This document shows positions 22,301 through 31,153 of a stretch of DNA of 64,000 nucleotides, one piece after another (the first letter of the stretch is position 1; the number at the start of each line of letters is the position of its first letter). Both the position numbers and the translations under genes were made by a program. The stretch comes from Eunapius fragilis. Taxonomy: Eukaryota; Porifera; Demospongiae; Spongillida; Spongillidae. Location: assembly GCA_963681505.1 (NCBI GenBank), contig OY811978.1, positions 6,494,586 through 6,558,585 of the forward strand. The letters run 5' to 3'. Under the pieces are notes generated by a model, which saw only the letters and a list, made by a program, of their open reading frames with translations, ran no database searches and was not told the DNA's origin.

Positions 22301-22836
22301 AATTTCCGCAGAGTTTGTTAAATGCACCCGGAGCATAATATGGATAGCTAATACTTGACGTAATAGACATTTTAATATAATATAGTTTTAGATATTATAA
22401 ACGTGTCATAAATGTGATCATGGCAGCGAAAAGGGACCTATAGCGCATATTTTACAAGTTTTCAAATTATTCCATATTCTACTGAATATACCATCTACAA
22501 CTTCTTTCTTACGTAATCTGACCATCATGGAGTTACTTTTCAATTACACTACATTTTAATTGCACGCGTCAACTTTGATGCACCCTTTAAGCTGCCACGA
22601 CCCCATGCATATACAATTATAACATTCAGGTTATGTTTAATAGGAGGGTTTCTGTTGTTATAAATATGACTGGGAATATGTCCGAGAAGAAAAAACTGCA
22701 TGCACACTGAAAGTATCCAATACGTTGTACCATTAGCTCAACATCCAGATTAACCACACGCATAATTATTACCGTAAGACACAATTAAACATAACAACAT
22801 GCAATCGATTGACAACACAGAGAGCATCCGAACTTA
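19326..22836. other. Long gene-free stretch upstream of SH2 pair
   Basis: No frame here resembles a known protein and none shows a splice-supported continuation. Minor features: an imperfect palindrome around 20915-20970 (GCGCA...TTTATAAATTGCGC), and TCTGGGAACGAGACTAGG at 21753-21770, a relative of the dispersed motif at 11602. The minus-strand SH2 gene's 3' UTR must lie just left of 22836; no clear poly(A) signal was identified. Confidence 0.45.
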
Positions 22837-23463
22837 TTATTTAGCAGGAAGGTAATATTTCAGCAAGACGCTTCCACCACCAGTTAGGTCGATCGGTTTT
22901 GATTGATAATAGGAAACCAGCTTCGCAACCGAGCCAAACGACTTTGCAGATGGCATATCTCCTAATGAGTACTTCTTGTCTTGGCCTCTGTATATGTCCA
23001 AATGGTAAACAATTCCGTCCCGCATCATGGAAAGGACAAAGTCAGGATTACCGTCTGGTGCCCTGATTTCACAGTCCCGAATAAGAAACGTGCCGTCCAG
23101 GCGCTGGGTATGCTTCAGCAAATCCTCCGCTTTCCTTGTGCTAATTTTACCGGAGTAGTAAGGCTCTTTACTGGGCGCGCCCTTTGGAGGCTTTCCACTT
23201 GGAGGCGAATCAGATACGTATCTTTTAATAGATGGTTGGTACGAAGCGCCAGCGGACGGTTGACCTCCTCTCGTGAGGGTTGACTGGGAGGATTGCTGTC
23301 CACCAACTGGAGGCCGCAAACTTGAAGATGCTGATCTTGTGAGAGTAGACTGTGCTAAAACCTGCGGTTCGCCGGGCGACCGAGGAGGTCGAACGAGCCT
23401 CTCGGTTTCATCGTCAGACGGTGGACCACTCGGACAACACAAGCAAGAGCACTTGAAATCCAT
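22837..23463 (-). CDS. SH2-only protein, Cys-rich N-terminus, minus strand
   Basis: A 208-residue intronless protein. The N-terminus MDFKCSCLCC holds four cysteines, probable palmitoylation sites, without a myristoylation glycine. Residues 14-98 are Pro/Ser-rich linker containing two copies of QSTLTR (38-43 and 60-65). The SH2 domain spans about 102-206: YYSGKI at its start, FLIR at 126-129 (Arg129 in the FLVR position, followed by DCE), YHLDI strand D, and KPIDLTGGG near the C-terminus. The protein ends two residues after the domain. Role: phosphotyrosine-peptide binding at a membrane, as adaptor or decoy. It shares the PKGAP linker motif and P-I-D-L-x-G-G motif with the genes at 3612 and 23535, so these are paralogues. 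The start codon has G at -3 and +4. It faces the gene at 23535 head to head and may share a promoter with it. Confidence 0.88.
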   Translation of the reverse strand: MDFKCSCLCCPSGPPSDDETERLVRPPRSPGEPQVLAQSTLTRSASSSLRPPVGGQQSSQSTLTRGGQPSAGASYQPSIKRYVSDSPPSGKPPKGAPSKEPYYSGKISTRKAEDLLKHTQRLDGTFLIRDCEIRAPDGNPDFVLSMMRDGIVYHLDIYRGQDKKYSLGDMPSAKSFGSVAKLVSYYQSKPIDLTGGGSVLLKYYLPAK

Positions 23464-23534
23464 ATCACACAGTCACGTGAGTACGAAACAACGGTTACCT
23501 CCCACAAAAACAGCGATCATGTGATTGTACTAAA
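23464..23534. promoter_or_regulatory. 71-bp bidirectional promoter/5' UTR region
   Basis: Only 71 bp separate the start codons of two divergent SH2 genes, so both 5' UTRs and any core promoter elements are packed here, or the transcripts overlap. There is no TATA box. A TCACGTGA palindrome (CACGTG E-box core) at 23473-23480 and a second partial one, ATCATGTGATTG, at 23517-23528 are candidate bHLH-type sites. Shared regulation of the pair is an inference from the spacing. Confidence 0.5.
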
Positions 23535-24062
23535 ATGGGTTGTTCATGTTGTTGTCCGACGAGAGATGGGGAAAAAACCGCAATAGTGAAGCATTCACCA
23601 CCGATATCGACTGACGGCTATTCATCTACTGGCCAGAGTGGAGAAATAACCAGATCTCACCGAGTCAGAACACCAGATCCAGCTAACACAGAGCCATCGC
23701 GTATAAACAGGCCCATCAAAAAAAGCTACTACTTTGGCAGCATAACCCGCAAGGAAGCTGAAAGTAAATTGCTACATTCACAAAATTTCGACGGTACGTT
23801 CCTCGTCCGCGACAGTGAAAAACAGTTGCCGGAAGGAGTGCCAACGTACGCGATCGCATTACTAAATAATGGAATTGTCCACCATATTGAGATTAAGACA
23901 AACGAGCGTGGGCGATATGTCATCCCAGAGCTGCTCGCAAAATCATTCAGCACAGTCGATAAGCTAGTTGGACACTTTCAGCAATATCCCATCGATCTAG
24001 AGGGGGGCTGCTCCATAAAACTTATGTACTACCTTCAGAACACAGACACAGTCTCGGCTTGA
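23535..24062 (+). CDS. SH2-only protein with predicted myristoylation and palmitoylation
   Basis: A 175-residue intronless protein. It begins MGCSCCC: Gly2 could be N-myristoylated and Cys3/5/6/7 palmitoylated, the dual-lipid arrangement of Src-family kinases, although position 6 is Cys rather than the preferred Ser/Thr. Residues 8-63 are a basic, polar linker. The SH2 domain spans about 65-167: YYFGSI at the start, FLVR at 89-92 (Arg92) followed by DSE, HHIEI strand D at 116-120, and YPIDLEGGC...IKLMYYL. No kinase or SH3 domain. It may bind tyrosine-phosphorylated proteins at the inner plasma membrane. ATG context AAAATGG is favourable. A DNA transposon begins 61 bp after the stop codon, and the first AATAAA (24241-24246) lies inside that transposon's inverted repeat. 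Confidence 0.9.
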   Translation: MGCSCCCPTRDGEKTAIVKHSPPISTDGYSSTGQSGEITRSHRVRTPDPANTEPSRINRPIKKSYYFGSITRKEAESKLLHSQNFDGTFLVRDSEKQLPEGVPTYAIALLNNGIVHHIEIKTNERGRYVIPELLAKSFSTVDKLVGHFQQYPIDLEGGCSIKLMYYLQNTDTVSA

Positions 24063-24123
24063 TTGGGTGGTTCTATGTTATTGTTGTGCTTTTTAAAATG
24101 TGGATATGATCATAATGTGTGTG

Positions 24124-24254
24124 TAGTCTGGGGACCAGACGACTGACTTTCAGCAGTCAGTCTGGCCAAGTGCGTATATCAAACTTGTTCTGGTTGTTTA
24201 TGTCGATTGTTTGTGTTGATATGAAATTCATCGTGCAATGAATAAAGTTAATTG
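24124..24254 (+). repeat. Left terminal inverted repeat
   Basis: 131 bp, inverted match to 25718-25848 with two substitutions. It contains internal palindromes (GTCTGG-GGA-CCAGAC and GACTGAC...GTCAGTC), so each end alone could fold into hairpins. It includes AATAAA at 24241-24246, the first canonical poly(A) signal downstream of the SH2 gene that ends at 24062. Confidence 0.93.
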
Positions 24255-24295
24255 TACTTTTAATTGCCCACGTGCTGGTTAACCAAATTTGAATA

Positions 24296-25190
24296 ATGGC
24301 GACAAGCGATGGGAGAGCTAATCTGGATAGGTCTACACAGGATTCAATTGCAGTCACAGTACGTACATCATTGGGGTACATGTATATATGTTATGTGCCT
24401 TCCCGCGGTTACTGTGACAAGGGTTTTTAATGCTCAGTCTCAGTGTGGCAGTCCTATAAGTGCTAGGGACCATTCACGCATGCGGGTTTCAGCCTACTTT
24501 TCTTACAATCAGTGACCTCTTTTATGGGCAAATGGTTCTATACAATTACCATTTCTTCAGGTTAGCATTGATTATCCGTCAGGGATGAAAACTTTTCCAA
24601 TCAAGAGCCAGACGAGGAGAAACTTGTGCAAAAGTATTGCAAGAGGCAGTAATAAGAGTCTCCTTGATCATTGCTACAAAGACACAGAACTTCGAAGACT
24701 AATGGTCAGAAAAATTGGACGTTCATTGAAAAAAGAAATAAAAAGGATGTGTGCGCCAAACTCCAAGTTTTGTTGCAAGTCGTTCGAAGAGTTGAAAAAC
24801 TTTCAATGGGCAGATCTGCTTAGTGCAATGACCACACAGGCACCCACTTTAGCAAGCATTCTTCAATTCTGCACTGAAAAAAAAACCATCAGAAACAACA
24901 GGGCTGCTGTTATGTGTGTTTGTGCAGGAATTCTATTCAAGTTTAATTTTTACAAGTGAACTTAATCCAGAAGATAATATCACTCATCCTTCATGCAGGT
25001 CATAGTGGAAAGATGGTAAGCACATTATATTTTACTTCATTTGAACAAGCACTATTTTAACACATTAGGTTTACACCAGATTACAGAAACTAGGAGTCTG
25101 TATGTTCACATGAATCAGTGGTTGCAATACACAAGATCTGTGGACAAAATTTTGATGCTGATGTTTTGATATGGAGGGATTTGCTGTGGA
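24296..25190 (+). pseudogene. Transposon-associated protein, N-terminal half, frameshifted
   Basis: Exon 1 (24296-24358, from ATGGCGACAAGC) ends at a GTACGT donor, and exon 2 starts after CTTCAG at 24561, in phase. Exon 2 encodes a Lys/Arg-rich region with LRRLMVRKIGRSLKKEIKRMC, FQWADLL and QAPTLASIL. This pattern belongs to a family of uncharacterised proteins I recall as abundant in sponge and coral genomes. Around 24954 one base appears lost: the expected continuation (SLILHAGHSGKM, then after a small intron VYTRLQKLGVCM at 25070 onwards) is in another frame. A one-base gain at about 25111 shifts it again before KICGQNFDADVLIWRDLL. Coding homology ends near 25190, where the helicase fragment begins on the other strand. 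Function unknown; possibly the recombinase-associated protein of the element. Confidence 0.6.
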
Positions 25191-25698
25191 GTACTCCTCG
25201 CTTTGCAGAAGTCTGCTCCATTTTCTACTTTCAAGCAGTGCCTCTGGAGTGAAAAATACCAATTGACACCTTCCATTAACAACTTTTTCTATCATTGCTG
25301 CATCGGCGGTACTAGTGATGTAGCCAGTCTCTAACCCCCTGGATGAAAAAGATGCCACCTGGAAATAATGATCTATCAACTTCACTTTTAATGAATTGAT
25401 TAATAGATTTCATTACCTGGTCTTGAATTATTGCTGTCAGAGGAGTAAGGACTACAACAATAGACCGAGCATGAACGTGCGGGTCAAGCATACTATCGAA
25501 CAGTTCTGGTAGACACGCGTAGCAGAGGCTTTTCCCATAACCTGTTGGAAGGACTGCAAACACATCTCGCCCTCCAGCAACAGCCAATACCACCTCAATT
25601 TGATGTTCCTTCAAAAAGCTATAACCTAGCGCTTGAGCAGCAGAGTTCGCTAAGACTGTCACATTCATTTCTGTACTGACCCTGACCTTTATCTTCAC
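25071..25698 (-). pseudogene. RecQ-like helicase, N-terminal fragment
   Basis: Exon 1 (25698-25417) encodes GYSFLKEHQIEVV (Q-like motif), the Walker A motif LPTGYGKS and motif Ia-like VVLTPLTAIIQDQ. An intron (GTAATG...TTTCCAG, 25416-25359) leads in phase 0 to exon 2 from 25358, with LETGYITSTADA and CQLVFFTPEALLESRKWSRLL (motif Ib region, LVFFTPE). RecQ family helicases unwind DNA using ATP. Here homology stops around 25195, just before the DEAH box, so motifs II-VI are missing; the frame runs on to a stop at 25071 in unrelated sequence. The two exons keep an open frame, so the truncation looks recent. It sits wholly within the transposon, antisense to and converging on the gene at 24296. 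Confidence 0.75.
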
Positions 25699-25717
25699 GC
25701 ACGTGAATAGCCGTGGT

Positions 25718-25848
25718 CAATTAAATTTATTCATTGCACGATGAATTTCATATCAACACAAACAATCGACATAAACAACCAGAACAAGTTTGATATACGC
25801 ACTTGGCCAGACTGACTGCTGAAAGCCAGTCGTCTGGTCCCCAGACTA
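25718..25848 (-). repeat. Right terminal inverted repeat
   Basis: Inverted copy of 24124-24254, 131 bp, two substitutions. The helicase gene's possible start (25698) lies 20 bp inside it, so its promoter is probably within this repeat. Confidence 0.93.
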
Positions 25849-25928
25849 ATGTGTATGTGCATGTGTCTGCAACATCATTCATTATCTTGGCGGTTGCGTG
25901 CATTTCCGCATATTGCTGCCGTGCAATC

Positions 25929-25976
25929 AGTGTTGCCGCGATATGTAGAAGTCTATGATCATATCGCGGCAACACT
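25929..25976. repeat. Perfect 17-bp-arm hairpin
   Basis: AGTGTTGCCGCGATATG at 25929-25945 is followed after 14 bases by its exact inverse at 25960-25976. It is GC-richer than its surroundings. It lies 80 bp outside the transposon's right end. It may be a tiny transposon end-pair or a transcribed hairpin; nothing in the sequence decides. Confidence 0.85.
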
Positions 25977-28334
25977 GCGTGCAATAAATGCATGGCATGC
26001 ACATTTCAAATATTGATGTGGCATTGCAATATTTTATGCAACAGAAGAAATATCCTTTCTACTGGAAGTGTCTACATTTTTCTGGGTGGTAAGTCTCTGC
26101 TTTTGATCAAGGGTTATTGTTGAAAGGGAGATTAAAGAACTGTCATGCCACTCTTCACTCTTAGTTGTTTTGTGGTGGTATGTCTATTAATACATGATTG
26201 CTTGGTACAACGTAGCCTTATGCAGCCATACATTTCAAAAGGCATACCTCTCGAAATATTGAAAAAGTGGCGTAATGCCTTGACAAATGACAACCTTAGA
26301 AACCCTGCACTACATGTTAACATGCTTGAACTTGTTGCCATTTAAAAGCGATACAATGAATGAAGTACCTTTGTTCTATTGTAGCCAAAGTCACATGGCC
26401 TAGTTTTCTCTCTACTGCTTCCTACAAGCGGCCATTTTTCAATGAACGCATAAACGTCATTGTACTTTCTAGACCACACAACAAAAGGAGACAGAAGGTA
26501 CTTACAACGTATTTGTATGGAGCTGCACTTTTTCTTCGCGATGGTATATGCGTGTGAACTTAGTATAGTGTGTGTTAACTAGTACATGTACGATTGACAT
26601 GATAGTGTGAAAATAGGGGTAAAATACCTACCCACAATTTAGTTCGTTTGTTTAGCGGTGGAATTGCTCCCATAATCAGGAGTGCAATAGATATGCTGTG
26701 CCCTATGGCAGTAGAGAAGAGCTTGTCGACCTTGTTGTGGATACCACTGATATGTTCTCTGCATGAAGGGTGTTAAATCGGGCATGGATAGACTTTGCCC
26801 CCTGTTCACCTAGGAGACCAAAGCCTGCACCCGTCTGCCTTGTTCAAGAGACAATATGCAGGAATACCATGATGACTGGTGGTGCTGGTTTCAGTACTGA
26901 CATCTGGTATTAAATGTACATCCATGAAACAGCAAGGACACTTCACATTAATACAACTGAAGGCTTCAAACCACATGACCATACATGTGGTGCACACTAG
27001 TGCCCTAGCATGGGAGCTCCAATGGCTGGCACAGGAGCTCCAAACAGATCGGGCGTTGCAGTGATCCAGGATAGCTGAATTGTTCAAGCTGCTAAGCGGC
27101 ATATCAGGTGGGTGGTGTGGTGGTGCAATTCCTTTGATGGTTGCAATAATAATATCAGTGGTTGTTGGACAACCTATCCAATGTGGTGTTGGTTTAGTGC
27201 CTCTTTTGGGATAACAGCGTGCATGAAGAAAATATACAATACAAGCTCACAATGATGTGGATGTTCTCAGCATGAGCCTCCCACTCATCGGTTGCTGTGG
27301 AGCTATAGCAAGTGATAGGTCTGTCCATGATCCAGTGGATCTCAGGGAGGTCATTATTAATATCAATGCCAAAGGCTCAAAGAGACATTCTTTGTACACT
27401 GAACATTGTTAGAGTGCCTTCCTTTTCTTCCCTTTATCCACCAGAAGGCTTCCACAGACTCTACAACATTTCTGGAGCTGGTCTCTGTGGTGTTCCATCT
27501 AGGCTATGTGACCAAATAAAGCAACAAAGCCGCATTATTCATAGAAAAGCAAAACCGATTGTATTGCTGCGTGGTGAAAAAAAGAACTGTGGCTTCATCT
27601 GAATGGTGTTTCTGTATACCTAACTTTGTATAGTTGACAATGTGGCATGCTAACCTTCTTGAGAGTTTGTCTGTGTCTGGTATTTTCAGCCTAAAGTAAC
27701 CCCCTCTGCCTTGTGATATCCATATATAAATCAGTTGTGCCTTATTAAGGATTGTGATGTGAAGAGTGCACATATGGCACAGTAACTACAACGACGATAC
27801 CCTATTTAAATGCAATGGTTTAACAGGCATTTGATGATAAAACGAGCTCTCTCAAAAAGTGCCATTATAATGAGGCGGTGGTGCTTCAAGGCGCAATGGA
27901 TTTTCTATAAAATACATAAACAAAGAACATACTTGTATACTAATGTATAAAAGGTTACATCATGCTTTCCAAGACACATGCACACATAAAACAGTTACTG
28001 TTCTAAAATACTGTCTATCTCATCAGCCAATGAAGATAGTTAAATCTGTCTAATGAAATCAATCAACGTTGACCAAGCAACTGGTTGCAAACCTTTCCCT
28101 TCAAGCCATTTACCAAAGATAGCTTGGTTGATTCTTTCAGCATTCTTCTGGTACTCAGTTTCCAGGGAGTGTGTGATAACTTGGTTATCGTCATTCAAGA
28201 GGTATACTCCTAATTAAGCGAATATAGTTTTCTCCCACTTCTGTGGTCACATCAAATATCCTGCATTTGCCAGTGAATCTCAATAATGTCCTCAAACTGA
28301 GTTGCAATGCTATGAGATTCAAATACATACAGTG
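25977..28334. other. No supported gene
   Basis: Several 60-100 residue frames occur (for example 26806-27102 minus, with scattered cysteines, and 27312-27602 plus), but none has a recognisable domain, splice-consistent partner or coding-like repetition. Treated as non-coding or unrecognisably decayed. Confidence 0.4.
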
Positions 28335-29405
28335 TAACCTTTTAACATGTGGTCCACATAATTTTGATTGCTAAATCAACAAAAGTGCGAACTGCTGCCA
28401 ACAAAAACTGTCAATGCATGCTATCATTTCAAACTTTACAGGTCTCGTGTTTAAGGCATGCTACGTCGTCAAAGACATTGGGTCGAGCTTGTGTACACTT
28501 CTTTTCTGGACATGGTTGCTAGCAACTAATATCATCAAGTTGCTCATTCCTATGCCTGCTAATTGTCAATATACATTGTTTGATCCCTGAACATGTCATA
28601 GCCATCAGAAACTCAAAGAGAAAGTGGATAACCTGTTCCTAAACCATGGAATTGAGCACCGCCACCATTTATTATAAAATACATAAATGTAGTACATACA
28701 GTACTATGGTAAAGTAAGCTACTGTTTGTGTTTAGTTTATTCCTCGTTACATGTCCCATTACTAGAGAATCTAGGCTGTATGGCAAGCTACTATGTGACC
28801 TTTAAAAACTCCAGACACAATTAGAACTTTTACATGTAATTTTAAATGGTTACATCATAGAGCACAAAGGAGAAATCCCGGGACAATTCTTGTGCTTTAG
28901 ACACTTGTAATATGTCTTGCTTACTTTCACATTCAAGGCTAGCAACTTTCAGCAAACTATACTAGCAGCCCATGTCCCTAAAGTTCTTTCCTGTTAATAC
29001 ATACTAACCAAGTGTACTCTATATGCTAGTTACATCTGGTTATTAAACTGTTTGATAGCCAACACATTTTCTGATTGGAAGTGATCATTAGAAGTTAATT
29101 TAAGTGCTACATGTTCCACAAACTTTCATGTACTTTAAAAACCTTTTTTGAGAACAAAATAAAAACATAACTAAAATAAAAAGAGCAGTTTGTGTCATTA
29201 CTGCTAAAATTCTAGGAGGTCATCTGGTTTATCAGAGTATAGTGCGCTTATTATTTCTAAGGAAATTTGAATACAGATCTATAATCACTTAAAGGATATA
29301 ATCCATTTTTGGCTTTAAAAAATACATGCAATTTTAATTTACAAATAACACGGTGTTCACTTTTTGGTATCACAATTTCGTGGACCCGGTATTAAAAAAT
29401 TAAAC
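28335..29405. mobile_element. Inverted-repeat element, copy A, with internal insertion
   Basis: Bounded by related inverted ends of the type CTTTTAACAC...GGTCCA...AATTTTGAT...AGTGCG. Compared with copy B (29705-30360), which lies in the opposite orientation, it has the same left part (to about 28740) and right part (from about 29185) but about 440 bp extra between. No coding frame. Together A and B make a nested inverted repeat of about 2 kb. Confidence 0.7.
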
Positions 29406-29704
29406 GTGGTACAACATGTGTTCAACAATAAAACTTGTAAGCTCTACACTACATCCCATTCCACAAATACACTTATTATTATGTGTACATTATAAATTGA
29501 TTTCACAAATAGCAAATTGTACATTTAATGGCTATTGAGATCCCAGCTGAGGTACAATTCTATAACTGGGTGCACACATTAAAAAAAAACTTTTGCCATG
29601 GAGTAATTCGATACATATATTTGCTATTCTAATTTGTTTGGCCATACTATGTGCTTTCTCCATAGGAACATTCAAAACTGTTGTATATTTGTATACCTAT
29701 AGCG

Positions 29705-30360
29705 TAAAGCTTTTAACACCGGGTCCATGAAATTTTGATACCAAAAAGTGCGCACCATGCTGTTAGAAATGTAGTCGCGCCTTATTTCTATAACCAGAAA
29801 TGCATATGCTCTTAAAGCTCATTGATCGCTGGTGCTGAATCTGTTTTCAAATTTCCTTACAAGTGATCAGATGTTGGCAAACGTGATGACTTCCTAGAAT
29901 TTTAGTGGTAATGACACAAACTGTACTCCTTTTTTAGGAAAAGTAAAAAGTAGCTTACTTTACCATAATACCGTATATACCATGTTTATGTACAAATAGA
30001 TGGAATAGATGGTAGTGGTGCCCAATTCCATGAGTTTATGCTGGCTACAAACATGTTCAGAGGTCAAGGGTTGTATTGCCTATTATAAAATAATAAACAA
30101 CTTGATTATATTAGTAACTTGTGAACATGTCCGGAAAAAAAGTGTACAATTTTAAGGAACGAGCTTGACCCGCTGTCTTTGACGACGTAGCGTGCCTCAA
30201 CACCTGCAAACGAGTATCTTCATCCAAAGGATCATTTTATTGTACACAATGCAAATATTGGTACAAAATCCACTAGCGATAACATTTTGTTTGAGGCAGT
30301 TGCGCACTTTTTGTTGATTTTGGTATCAAAATTTCATGGACCGCGTGTTAAACTACAAGC
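29705..30360. mobile_element. Inverted-repeat element, copy B (MITE-like)
   Basis: About 655 bp. The left end reads CTTTTAACACCGGGTCCATG and ATTTTGATACCAAAAAGTGCGCA. The right end is the inverse, GCGCACTTTTTG...TTTTGGTATCAAAATTTCATGG. It matches copy A in inverse orientation over its whole length. Non-coding and presumably mobilised in trans. Confidence 0.75.
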
Positions 30361-30495
30361 TATTAAATTTTTCTTTTCTTTGTGACCTCGGTCAATTTGA
30401 TTGAGCATATTTTTAGCCCTACAACATTCTTGTCAGTTCAGTTTGTAAACTTGAAAATGATGTGAAAAGTGTGGTTAAGAAATATATGTATAATT

Positions 30496-31119
30496 GGAAT
30501 GTTCTATGGGAAAATGAGTCTTGTAGATTTATAATAATATATATAGCATAAAAATCAAATCGATATATCTCCTGACATATTAATGCTATCGGGTTCCTAT
30601 TTTTAGCACAACATATCACACCATTACTATATATAATAAAATCTATTTTGGTGTCTGACACATGCGGGGTACGGACGTTACAAGGTCCGATTCCCCATAT
30701 GATTCAAAACGGCCACATCTTCAGGTAGGAGTGTCCAAATCTGTTCAAACTAGGTAAGTACGTAGAAGGGTCCTGTTGCTATTCATTGGTTCTGTTTGTT
30801 AATTTTTACTTATCGGTTACGGAGATATAGCTGTGCAAGGTGGGTGCACGGTTTCCCGCCAATGATTTAGGCACTCACCTCCCTCCCATACATTGAATGT
30901 CTAATTCACTGGAGCGAATCAAGCAGAAAACCAGGCAAGCACTTCGCACAGCTATATCTCCATAATGGATAAAGTAAAAATTAACGAAATGAACAAATAA
31001 ATAGCGGACAGGACCCTTCTATGTACGTACCGAATTTGAACCGATTGGACGCTCCTATGCCATTTTGAACCCTATGGTGTATCAGACCTTGTAATGTCGG
31101 TATTCCGCATGAGTAAGAC
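30496..31119. mobile_element. Fold-back element, copy 1 (right arm truncated)
   Basis: The arms contain AGAAGGGTCCTGT..., ACGGAGATATAGCTGTGC and the inverse set (GCACAGCTATATCTCC, ACAGGACCCTTCT). It is the same family as the more complete copy at 38301-39043, but the right arm stops at GAGTAAGAC, where a 34-bp perfect palindrome begins. A third, interrupted copy lies at 52310-53270. Confidence 0.8.
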
Positions 31120-31153
31120 ATCAAGATGCATGCATGCATGCATGCATCTTGAT
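31120..31153. repeat. Perfect 34-bp palindrome built on (GCAT)n
   Basis: ATCAAGATGCATGCATG followed directly by its exact inverse complement. It is at the truncated end of a fold-back element and could extrude as a cruciform, which may explain the truncation. Confidence 0.95.

Larger units (their letters stand above)
24124..25848. mobile_element. 1.7-kb DNA transposon with 131-bp TIRs and two truncated genes
   Basis: Both ends carry a 131-bp inverted repeat (24124-24254 and 25718-25848) with only two mismatches and no gaps by eye. The outermost bases are TAGTCTGGGGACCAGAC, itself palindromic. The flanks ATGTGTGTG (24115-24123) and ATGTGTATG (25849-25857) agree at 8 of 9 positions and may be a 9-bp target duplication; a TA duplication is an alternative. 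Inside, a plus-strand gene and a minus-strand RecQ-like helicase gene converge and both stop abruptly at about 25190, as if a larger element had lost its middle. The only named class I can suggest is a helicase-bearing Academ-type (AcademH) element, but no nuclease or transposase domain is visible, so it is left unclassified. Confidence 0.88.

Noticed and set aside
26806-27102. Cysteine-containing 98-residue minus-strand frame
   Set aside because: The cysteine spacing fits no zinc-binding pattern I recognise and the frame has no supporting context.
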